From JBHELB01 sp041859045 (GTDB taxonomy: Bacteria; Hydrogenedentota; Hydrogenedentia; Hydrogenedentales; SLHB01), in NCBI GenBank assembly GCA_041859045.1, contig JBHELB010000053.1, positions 81,664 through 145,663 of the forward strand: 64,000 bases of DNA, written 5' to 3'. The notes under the pieces were generated by a model, which did not search any database, had not been told where the DNA came from, and worked only from the letters and a program-made list of their open reading frames with translations. Below, one piece after another: positions 1 through 6,892 of this stretch. The translations under genes were made by a program, and so were the position numbers. Position 1 is the stretch's first letter. The number at the start of each line of letters is the position of its first letter.

Positions 1-126
1 TGGCGGAATCTCAGGGTACAGGATAAGGACCGTACGTACGTGAGAGCCGAATAATGTCACGTAACCGATCGCCCCAATAGCCAAAAGAAAACCAACTGCA
101 AAAGTCAGTAGAACCTTGCGTGTCAT
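1..126 (-). CDS. N-terminus of a membrane-anchored or secreted protein (partial)
   Basis: An open frame starts with ATG at 124-126 and runs off the left edge of the window, leaving 42 residues (MTRKVLLTFAVGFLLAIGAI at the front). A purine-rich AGGGGAGA lies just before the ATG, a good ribosome binding site. Residues 5-24 are a hydrophobic stretch after a short basic N-terminus, so this is a signal anchor or uncleaved signal peptide. No lipobox cysteine is visible. The function cannot be read from the fragment. The open frame, ribosome site and signal-like start are the only support. Confidence 0.6.
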   Translation of the reverse strand, partial: MTRKVLLTFAVGFLLAIGAIGYVTLFGSHVRTVLILYPEIPP

Positions 127-223
127 TCTCTCCCCTTCCTTCTCCCGCGGTCTTTCCGTGAACGAGTATACACATATATCGCGCCACGGAATTATACAGA
201 AGCTAGGATTCATACCCCAGACA

Positions 224-267
224 AAGCAAAACCGGCCAAGGGGCTGTTTACACAACCTCTTGGCCGG
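224..267 (-). terminator. Rho-independent terminator downstream of tRNA-Asp
   Basis: On the minus strand, 3' of tRNA-Asp, the arms CCGGCCAAG and CTTGGCCGG (259-267 and 232-240) form a strong GC stem around an 18-base loop. A TTTTGCTTT run follows. It lies about 13 bases past the CCA end, so it most likely ends the tRNA transcript. Confidence 0.75.
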
Positions 268-279
268 ACTTGACTTGTA

Positions 280-356
280 TGGCGGGAGCGACGAGACTCG
301 AACTCGCGACCTCTGCCGTGACAGGGCAGCGTTCTAACCAACTGAACTACGCCCCC
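280..356 (-). tRNA. tRNA-Asp (anticodon GTC)
   Basis: The minus strand folds as a 77-base cloverleaf. The acceptor stem GGGGGCG pairs with CGCTCCC with one G-U pair. The D arm contains AGTTGGTTA, and the anticodon stem CTGCC/GGCAG holds a CTGTCAC loop with anticodon GTC. The T loop is TTCGAGT. Discriminator G73, typical for Asp, is followed by an encoded CCA (280-282). Confidence 0.95.
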
Positions 357-399
357 GCTTGGGGCACCGCGCGCCTTACGGCTACGCAATGCGAGGAAG

Positions 400-429
400 A
401 AACTAGCACGTTCGCAGGGGCAATGTCAA
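400..429 (-). promoter_or_regulatory. Putative sigma-70 promoter of tRNA-Asp
   Basis: Read on the minus strand, TTGACA (424-429) and TAGTTT (400-405) are separated by 18 bases, about 43 bases upstream of the mature tRNA 5' end. The -35 box is a perfect consensus and the -10 box is weaker. Confidence 0.45.
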
Positions 430-534
430 ATGGCTTTCGCATTCATTGACGCGCCGCTAAGCAAAAGGTGTAGTATCGGGCGGGATTCCATGTTGAGTCT
501 GCCGTAGCCAAAACCTTTTTGGGGGGATGTAGTC

Positions 535-3150
535 ATGCCGCGTAGTGTCGATGGTCCGGTGTCGCCATTGTTTTCGCCCGTGGCGTTCAAGGGAAATGCG
601 TCGCTGAAATCTCTCGCGCGCAAGGGCACGTCGGAAGTGATGCGCGCTCACGCGCAGTATGCGACGGACGGTGACTGCGTCTGCTGGGGAGTGCCGTTCA
701 GCGTCGAAAAGGCCGCGCTCGCCGTGGACAAGCCGGTAACGTTGGATTTTGCCCCAACGAAAGCGCCGTGGTTGGTGTTTCTGCACACGGCCGAGATGCC
801 CGTACTCGAGTTCAACCCGCACGGCGTGGTTTCGCCGGCGCGCGGCCCGGGCTTGCTGGGTGAGCATGCAGGCGATTACGTGGTCCGCTACGCTGATGGC
901 ACGGAGGCGCGTATTCCGCTACGCCGCCGCTATGAGATCGGTGCATTTTATCGCGGCTGGGGTGAGGTCTGCTTCGGTGCGGTGGGACATCGCAAGCCAC
1001 ATCCCGTGCGCTGGCTTAACCAGCAAAAAACGCCGGACTATCCGGACTGGGGCATGACTCAGTGCCGGACTTCGTTTCCCGATATCGGCCTGTGGGTGAA
1101 CTGGCTCTATGCCTGGGAGAATCCGCATGCGGGCAAGCCGATCGTCGGCTTGCGAATCGAGCCCCGCACGCCGCTGTTGCTGTTTGGCGTGACGGCGGGA
1201 AAGACGACGACGACGCCGTTACGATGGGGCGCGCGGCGTAAGGCGCTGCTCGAGTTGCCCAAGAACGTGGCCTTCACCCCCACGCTCGATTCCGTCGGCT
1301 CGTTGGACCAAGTGCAGATTGACCTTGGCCACGTGATCTCCGTTCTTCCGCATATGGACTATGAGAACGAAACGTGGTCTTCGGGCTATAACAATAAAAT
1401 TCCTGCGCTTCCCGAGGGGAAGTGTCTGGTCGAATATGTGGCGCATCCGGAAGCGCGCATTCATTTCGACGACGGCCGCACGCTGCCGGTGGCGCGGCTC
1501 GATGACGCTCAGCGCAAACCGGTCCGTCCTAGGGGTTCAAAGTACGCGCTGACGCCGGTCGCGCCCGCGACGCAACGAGTTTTCCTGCGCGTCGTCGACA
1601 AGACTAGCCGCACGCCGGTTGCCGTCAAACTGCACGTCCACGGCGCGGCAGGCGAATACCTCGCGCCGGTGGATCGGCACCGAATTCCCAATCCGTATTG
1701 GTTTGAGGACTATAGCTGCGACTACACGAATTTGCGTAGCCATTTCTGCACCTACATCCCCGGCGAGACTCATCTGGATCTGCCGCTAGGCGAGGTGTTT
1801 GTGGAGATCAGCAAGGGGCTTGAGATCGCGCCGATTCGCAAAAGAGTGCGCGTTACGCCTGCAACCAAGGAACTCACCTTCACACTCGAGCGCGTACTGC
1901 CTTGGCGGGAGCGCGGCTGGGTCACGGCGGATACACACGTCCACTTCCTCTCTCCGCCGACAGCCGGACTCGAGGGCGCGGGCGAAGATGTAAACGTGGT
2001 AAACCTGCTGGCGAGTCAGTGGGGCGAACTCATGACCAACGTCGGCGATTTCGACGGCAAGACCACCTTTGGCTCGAAGGAAGCAGGCGGCAGCGGCGAG
2101 TATCTGGTGCGCGTGGGTAGCGAGAATCGCCAGCATACGTTGGGCCATATCTCCCTGCTTGCCTACAATGGCCCGCTGATCGCGCCGATGTGTACCGGTG
2201 GCCCGGATGAAGCGGCGCTGGGCGATCCGGTGGCTGTGTTGCTGACCGAGTGGGCGCGACAATGCCGCTCTCAAGGCGGTGTCGTGGTCATTCCCCACTT
2301 CCCGAATCCGCGCGCAGAGCACGCCGTGACAATTGTTGGCGGCGACGCGGACGCAATCGAGATGACGTCCTGGGGATGGCTCTACGGCGGCATCGATCCG
2401 TATTCGCTTTCGGACTGGTACCGCTACCTGAACTGCGGCTATTTCGTGCCGGCGGTGGCGGGCACCGACAAAATGTCGGCGGATACATGCGTGGGGGCCG
2501 TACGCACCTATGCGCGTTTGCCGCACGCGCGTGACTTTACGCTCGATGCATGGAAAGACGCCGTTCGCTCGGGAAACACGTTTGTCACCTATGGCCCGCT
2601 GGTTGAGTTTCGCGTGGAAGGCCGGCCGGCCGGCGCACGGATCGCGATCCCCTCAACCGGCGGCACGCTGGATATCGAGTGGGAAGCCGCCAGTGTGACC
2701 GTGCCCATGTCGCGGGTCGACCTCGTAGTCAACGGGGAAATTCGCGAAAGCAAAAAGATCAATGCGAAGCAAGATCGCGGCGCGTGGCGATGCCGCATCG
2801 ACCGCAGTTCTTGGATAGCGCTGCTCGTACGGGGACACTATCCCGACAGGCCCGAAATCATTGCCGCGCACACCTCGCCGGTCGTCGCGGAGGTCGCAGG
2901 CAGCCCCTTCTTTGCCGCGGCAGACGCACTCACGATTCTTGAGCAAATTGAAGGCGCATTGGCCTATTTCGAGGATTTGGCGCCGCGCGCGGATGAAGCG
3001 GCGCGCAAGCGCATGCGCCTGGTGTTGACGTCGGCCTACCGCGCGCTACACAATCGCCTGCACCAAGCAGGATTCGACCATGCGCACACGCACGCCACCG
3101 ACCACGGCGAACACCATGGGAACGGCAAGCGGCGAACGCGCAAACGATAG
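535..3150 (+). CDS. CehA/McbA-like PHP-fold metallohydrolase
   Basis: This 871-residue protein carries a PHP-type metal-dependent hydrolase domain in its second half. Visible metal-site candidates are D466-T-H468-V-H470, the H588 in VIPHFPNP, E609 in AIEMTSW and D645 in GTDKM, an order typical of CehA/McbA-family esterase or amidohydrolase-like proteins. Residues 1-450 look beta-rich and may bind substrate or act as a scaffold. The C-terminus ends in a short helical segment and a His-rich tail (HAHTHATDHGEHH). The start follows a GGGGGG stretch about eight bases upstream. No signal peptide is obvious. The next gene, a lipoprotein, begins about 15 bases later, so the two are probably cotranscribed. 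Substrate unknown. Confidence 0.8.
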   Translation: MPRSVDGPVSPLFSPVAFKGNASLKSLARKGTSEVMRAHAQYATDGDCVCWGVPFSVEKAALAVDKPVTLDFAPTKAPWLVFLHTAEMPVLEFNPHGVVSPARGPGLLGEHAGDYVVRYADGTEARIPLRRRYEIGAFYRGWGEVCFGAVGHRKPHPVRWLNQQKTPDYPDWGMTQCRTSFPDIGLWVNWLYAWENPHAGKPIVGLRIEPRTPLLLFGVTAGKTTTTPLRWGARRKALLELPKNVAFTPTLDSVGSLDQVQIDLGHVISVLPHMDYENETWSSGYNNKIPALPEGKCLVEYVAHPEARIHFDDGRTLPVARLDDAQRKPVRPRGSKYALTPVAPATQRVFLRVVDKTSRTPVAVKLHVHGAAGEYLAPVDRHRIPNPYWFEDYSCDYTNLRSHFCTYIPGETHLDLPLGEVFVEISKGLEIAPIRKRVRVTPATKELTFTLERVLPWRERGWVTADTHVHFLSPPTAGLEGAGEDVNVVNLLASQWGELMTNVGDFDGKTTFGSKEAGGSGEYLVRVGSENRQHTLGHISLLAYNGPLIAPMCTGGPDEAALGDPVAVLLTEWARQCRSQGGVVVIPHFPNPRAEHAVTIVGGDADAIEMTSWGWLYGGIDPYSLSDWYRYLNCGYFVPAVAGTDKMSADTCVGAVRTYARLPHARDFTLDAWKDAVRSGNTFVTYGPLVEFRVEGRPAGARIAIPSTGGTLDIEWEAASVTVPMSRVDLVVNGEIRESKKINAKQDRGAWRCRIDRSSWIALLVRGHYPDRPEIIAAHTSPVVAEVAGSPFFAAADALTILEQIEGALAYFEDLAPRADEAARKRMRLVLTSAYRALHNRLHQAGFDHAHTHATDHGEHHGNGKRRTRKR

Positions 3151-3165
3151 ATAGAGGGAGTGGAA

Positions 3166-3942
3166 ATGGCGCAAAGCGCGCGTATCTGGGGATGGGTTGC
3201 CATGTTCGCCGCCGCGGGGCTCGGGCTGTGCGGCTGCGAACTTGGCCGCATTGAGGGGAAAGTCATCGACGTGCGCGGCGAGCCGCTCCACGGGGTAGCG
3301 GTGAGCATCGAAGGCAGCCGCCGTCAGGATCTGACCAACAGCCTTGGGGTGTACAGTGTTCATTTCACCCCTGGGCCCGTGGTACTGCTTTTTTCAAAGA
3401 CCGGCTATACGCCCGGACGACTGGAGTTCCAGCCGCTGGGCCGACGCCTCGTCGAAGCGGCTCAAGTTACCCTGTGGCCGCTTCCCGAATCGAAGGGCGT
3501 CTATCTCTTCGAGAACTACCGGTATATACGCACGATGCCCGTCGAAGCGCAGACCTATGAATCCGGTGGACAGAAAGTCTACGGCACGACACGTTGGAGC
3601 GAGGTATTAACAGATAATCCCCAACCCGCGATTATCTTCTTCAAGCTCCCCATGCCGAAAGCCGCCCTGGTCCGGATCGCGCTCAACGAGGTGATGGTAA
3701 CGCTGCCCGACGGACGCCAAAGTCCGGCGCAGGTCTGGACGGAGAGCGAGGAGATCCCGACGACGTTGGTCCCCATAGACGATCCAACTGGAGAGGGCGC
3801 GTTGATTCAGATTCAGCCCAATCTGCCGCTGGGTGAGGGCTCGTACGCCGTGCATTGGGGCGCGCTCCACGGCGACATCGCCACCGACCCGCGCATGTTC
3901 ATCTTTAGCGTTGTCAATGCGCAGCCTCCGGCGACGCCATAG
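3166..3942 (+). CDS. Lipoprotein with carboxypeptidase-regulatory-like domain
   Basis: The 258-residue product has a lipoprotein signal peptide with lipobox L-C-G-C, so Cys24 would be acylated. A short beta-sandwich segment follows with the pattern IEGKVIDVRGEPLHGVAV and a later SKTGYTP. This is characteristic of carboxypeptidase-regulatory-like (transthyretin-like) domains that are common in exported surface proteins. The remainder, residues 90-258, has no recognisable catalytic motif. I prefer ATG at 3166 because GAGGGA lies at suitable spacing; an in-frame GTG at 3160 is the alternative. It directly follows the CehA/McbA-like gene and probably works with it in the envelope. It ends nine bases before the convergent membrane-protein gene. 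Confidence 0.7.
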   Translation: MAQSARIWGWVAMFAAAGLGLCGCELGRIEGKVIDVRGEPLHGVAVSIEGSRRQDLTNSLGVYSVHFTPGPVVLLFSKTGYTPGRLEFQPLGRRLVEAAQVTLWPLPESKGVYLFENYRYIRTMPVEAQTYESGGQKVYGTTRWSEVLTDNPQPAIIFFKLPMPKAALVRIALNEVMVTLPDGRQSPAQVWTESEEIPTTLVPIDDPTGEGALIQIQPNLPLGEGSYAVHWGALHGDIATDPRMFIFSVVNAQPPATP

Positions 3943-3950
3943 AGACAGGG

Positions 3951-4658
3951 TTACTCGTGCACATACGCCCAGTCTCCCAGACGCTCCAACGTGCCGCCGT
4001 ATCCCCTTAGCGGATAGTTCTTGCGGGGAAGATAAAGAAAACGGTCCCAGTTGAACAGAGTAAACGGACACCTTACAAAGATCGCCCACGGGTTCGCGTC
4101 AAAATAAAGTAAAGCATCCTCACCAGAGACGTAATCGAACTCGGGGTACGCGGCTATCCCTGTGCGAGGAACTTGTTCAAGGTAGGCAGGGACAAGCTCC
4201 GACAGTGTCTGCGGCGGACGTCCCGAATCGGTGCAAAATCGATGAATCGCACTCACGAGAGGCATGCTTCGCTCGCCGAGACGTTCAAAGGTCTTCATTC
4301 GAATAGTCATGGAGAAATGGCTGGCTGCAAAGAAACCAAGGACTATGAAGACACCATAGCTCAACACAAAAACGGACAAGACTCGGGTTTTGCGAAACAG
4401 TAATCCTACGATCGCGAGACTCGAATAGCCGAGCGCGGCGAGCAAGAGAAATATCCACGCCGTCTGTACGAGAAACATCAACGAACTTGCGCCATACGAA
4501 CTCTCGGCGAGACGATATTTCTCCGCTGCGGGAATCGCACCGAGCATCGCAACCAGAGACAGCAGCGCCACGAACACCACCCACGCCCACCAGGGCAACC
4601 GGCGGGAACTGGTTATCTGCACTTGCCCCTGCGCATTCTCGGCGTGCCGCTCACTCAT
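3951..4658 (-). CDS. Membrane protein of unknown function
   Basis: The 235-residue protein has a hydrophilic start, then three hydrophobic helices (about residues 22-42, 59-85 and 90-115). A soluble tail of about 120 residues contains SGRPPQTLSELVPAYLEQVP and ends in LERLGDWAYVHE. The PPQTLSELVPAYL pattern resembles the region after the N-terminal helix in pseudopilin-like proteins, but there is no prepilin cleavage motif. I chose the ATG at 4656-4658 (MSERH) because it overlaps the stop of the decayed copy upstream, as in tandem paired genes. No function can be assigned. A degenerate copy of its 3' end lies immediately upstream (4651-4765). Confidence 0.65.
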   Translation of the reverse strand: MSERHAENAQGQVQITSSRRLPWWAWVVFVALLSLVAMLGAIPAAEKYRLAESSYGASSLMFLVQTAWIFLLLAALGYSSLAIVGLLFRKTRVLSVFVLSYGVFIVLGFFAASHFSMTIRMKTFERLGERSMPLVSAIHRFCTDSGRPPQTLSELVPAYLEQVPRTGIAAYPEFDYVSGEDALLYFDANPWAIFVRCPFTLFNWDRFLYLPRKNYPLRGYGGTLERLGDWAYVHE

Positions 4659-4765
4659 GCACATACACCCAGTCTCCTAGACGCTCCAACGTGCCGCCGT
4701 ATCCCTCTTAAGGGTAACTCTGGCAAGGAGACAGAGGGAAACCCATCTTTCCGGCGATGCTACCA
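4651..4765 (-). pseudogene. Decayed 3' end of a paralogue of the neighbouring membrane-protein gene
   Basis: About 60 bases here are nearly identical to the 3' end of the intact gene at 3951-4020. They encode GGTLERLGDWVYVHE and a TGA at 4651-4653. Upstream of that the match continues more weakly, but a one-base insertion (tatccctctt against tatcccctt) breaks the frame and a TAA appears. No start or body of the gene can be found further upstream. I read this as the remnant of a tandem duplication in which one copy has decayed. Confidence 0.6.
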
Positions 4766-5123
4766 CTCGTCTGAACGTGTGACAAGCCCACTCGAAAAAG
4801 TCTCGGCAAAAAGAATATGCTTTCCTTCTGGGAAGACGGTTCTACAGGAACGGTCTTTGGGACGGGTGTGATGGCCGCCGCGCAGGCATGCCCAAAAATA
4901 AGTACGCCGCGCAGCGCCTACTCATTCGGTCACCACGCGGCGATGGGAAGGGCATCGTCAGATGCGCCCGGTGTATCGTGTCGCTACTTCATGCGCGCAA
5001 CGTCTCGATGCGCGCCGCGCGAAACTTCGATACACACTGGCGCCGGAAACAGCCGTTGCCTCGGCCGTCTTCCCTAGAAAACTTCTTCGCCTCTACCAAA
5101 TCCGCATTGCCTGCGCCGATTTC
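4766..5123. other. Intergenic stretch without a supported gene
   Basis: About 360 bases between the duplication remnant and the aldolase stop. A plus-strand frame at 4888-5127 is open, but it has unlikely composition, no clear ribosome site, and it runs into the antisense of the aldolase gene. No terminator with a T tract is evident. The stretch may include further decayed coding sequence. Confidence 0.4.
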
Positions 5124-5939
5124 CTAGGAAACCGAGGCGCAGGGCGTCGCCTCTTTCGTGCAGCAGCCTTCCGCACCATACATGGCCTCACGCAATACAC
5201 GCATCGCGCGCGGAATGTCCGGGAATCCCCAAACATTACGGCCGATCGTGGAACCCGCCGCGCCGGTGCGTACCACATCGCGCACCATCGCGGCAGCCTC
5301 TTCCAGCGTCTCGCACTTCGGTCCGCCCGCAGTCACCACCGGCACGGGGGTCTCCGACACGATGTCGCGGAACGACGCAACGTCCCCGGTGTACGGCACT
5401 TTGATCACGTCTACCCCCATCTCGAGGCCAACGCGCACCGCGTACAGGATATCTTCGGGATGGTTGTGGACCTCCGGCTGTTCAGTATCCGGGCCAAGGG
5501 GGTAGAGGTGCGCGATGACGGGAAGCCCATAGCGCTCGGCTTCGGTCACGACACGCCCGAGGTGACGGAGCATCTGCCCCTGGGTCGGCCCTTTGACGAA
5601 CAGCGAGACCGCGATAGCGTCAGCGCCCATCGCGGCAACCTCTTCGACCGAGGCGTGGTCGGCCAGAAAGTCATCGCCCAGCGGAATCGCGATCTGCTGG
5701 ACAATAAACGGCACCTTGCCGGCATAGGCGGGCATGAACCGCATTGCCGCGCCTTTGTTCAGCGTAATCGAACTCGGTTTTCCCTCGGCAATCTGGGCAA
5801 TGGTAGAACCCAACCGGCGCAGGCCTTCAGGCATATTCAGGGGATAGTTAATCAAGTGATCGATGGCGATTGCCAAAATCCGCCCTGATGGATGACTGAA
5901 AATGCGCCCCAAATGCACCTGCTTGCCGAGAGAACTCAT
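5124..5939 (-). CDS. Class I aldolase of the DeoC/FbaB/LacD type
   Basis: The 271-residue protein is a TIM barrel of the class I (Schiff base) aldolase superfamily that includes LsrF, FbaB and LacD. K180 in VDVIKVPYTGD is the probable Schiff-base lysine. Other family features are AIDHLINYP near the N-terminus, AIAVSLFVKG in the middle strand, and the phosphate-binding end VTAGGPK plus GRNVWGF. The ATG overlaps the stop of the DeoR gene in a TGATG arrangement, so the two are translationally coupled. Substrate is probably a phosphorylated sugar or sugar acid, but the exact one cannot be read. Confidence 0.8.
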   Translation of the reverse strand: MSSLGKQVHLGRIFSHPSGRILAIAIDHLINYPLNMPEGLRRLGSTIAQIAEGKPSSITLNKGAAMRFMPAYAGKVPFIVQQIAIPLGDDFLADHASVEEVAAMGADAIAVSLFVKGPTQGQMLRHLGRVVTEAERYGLPVIAHLYPLGPDTEQPEVHNHPEDILYAVRVGLEMGVDVIKVPYTGDVASFRDIVSETPVPVVTAGGPKCETLEEAAAMVRDVVRTGAAGSTIGRNVWGFPDIPRAMRVLREAMYGAEGCCTKEATPCASVS

Positions 5940-6715
5940 CAGATTCCTTCCTGCGACGCCACAATGACTTCCACTCCGTGCGCTCGAATTTGCTCGAGCA
6001 GTTCGGGTTCAGCCTGGTCGTCGGTCACCAAGGTGGTTATACTCTCCAACGGAGCCACCGCGTACAGCGCGAAACGCCCCAGCTTGCTCGAGTCGGCCAC
6101 CACTATCCGCTCGCGCGCACGCGCTATCATGGCGCGCTTGGTTTGGGCCGTCTGCGAGTTGGGAGAACTTAAGCCCTCCTCCACACTTAACGCATCCGTG
6201 CCCAAAATCGCCTTATCCACGTGAAACAACTCAAGCTGCGATTCGGTCAATGGCCCCACCATTGTCCCGCTCGCGGCGCTGAGATTTCCGCCGATCACCA
6301 CGAGAGATATCCCCTCGCGTCCTGCCAGCGCGTGAGCCACATCCAAGGAGTTGGTCACCACCTGCAAAGGCGCCGGCAACGCGCGTGCTGCCTGATACGC
6401 CGTGAACCCGCCGTCAATCAGCACCGAGTCGTCGGGATGAACCAGCTCCGCCGCCGCACGCCCAATACACTCCTTCTGGCGCGGATTAATCGTCCGGCTC
6501 TCGGCCAACGTGGGCCCCACTGTGACATGACGCGGCGCTGCCCCGCCCCAGGTCCGCGCGATGAGTCCACGCTCCTGAATTCGCGCCAAATCGCGCCGGA
6601 CGGTCGCCGTCGAAATGTTCAGCTCTTCCGCCAGTTCCTCGACGGACACACTTCCGCGCGCCTCAGCCAAGGACACGATCCGTTCCCAGCGCTCCGGTAG
6701 AAGAAAATGTTTCAC
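5939..6715 (-). CDS. DeoR-family transcriptional regulator
   Basis: The 258-residue protein has an N-terminal winged helix-turn-helix (VSVEELAEELNISTATVRRD, around residues 23-42). A C-terminal DeoRC sugar-phosphate sensor domain follows, with DSVLIDGGFTAYQAARAL and TNSLDVAHAL. Such regulators usually repress sugar-catabolic genes and release DNA on binding a phosphorylated sugar. It is cotranscribed with the downstream aldolase (TGATG junction) and divergent from the GH3 gene. A 13-bp palindrome in the shared intergenic region (6787-6799) is a candidate operator. Confidence 0.88.
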   Translation of the reverse strand: MKHFLLPERWERIVSLAEARGSVSVEELAEELNISTATVRRDLARIQERGLIARTWGGAAPRHVTVGPTLAESRTINPRQKECIGRAAAELVHPDDSVLIDGGFTAYQAARALPAPLQVVTNSLDVAHALAGREGISLVVIGGNLSAASGTMVGPLTESQLELFHVDKAILGTDALSVEEGLSSPNSQTAQTKRAMIARARERIVVADSSKLGRFALYAVAPLESITTLVTDDQAEPELLEQIRAHGVEVIVASQEGI

Positions 6716-6786
6716 GGTTCAGAATCCTCTTCGCTCGCGATCATACCAGCGGCGGGCCGCAAAAGTCAATATTTCGCGCGCATTGT

Positions 6787-6799
6787 GAGCAAGTTGCTC
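6787..6799. promoter_or_regulatory. Perfect 13-bp palindrome, candidate DeoR operator
   Basis: GAGCAA-G-TTGCTC is a perfect inverted repeat centred on one base. It lies in the 177-bp region between the divergent DeoR and GH3 genes, just upstream of the likely GH3 promoter. The position suggests a repressor site; binding by the adjacent DeoR protein is inferred. Confidence 0.45.
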
Positions 6800-6805
6800 G
6801 CCATT

Positions 6806-6835
6806 TTGACTGATTCATGCATGCTGTGCTTAAAT
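6806..6835 (+). promoter_or_regulatory. Putative sigma-70 promoter of the GH3 gene
   Basis: TTGACT (6806-6811) and TTAAAT (6830-6835) are separated by 18 bases, about 57 bases upstream of the GH3 ATG. They lie seven bases downstream of the 13-bp palindrome. Confidence 0.4.
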
Positions 6836-6892
6836 AACCTCGGCCAAAATCCCTTTCTTTTGACCCTACACATGCCCCATTATGGAGGAATC

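Noticed and set aside
4962..5888. A 308-codon plus-strand open frame
   Set aside because: Antisense to the class I aldolase; Arg/His-rich translation with no motif. I treat only 4766-5123 as unassigned.
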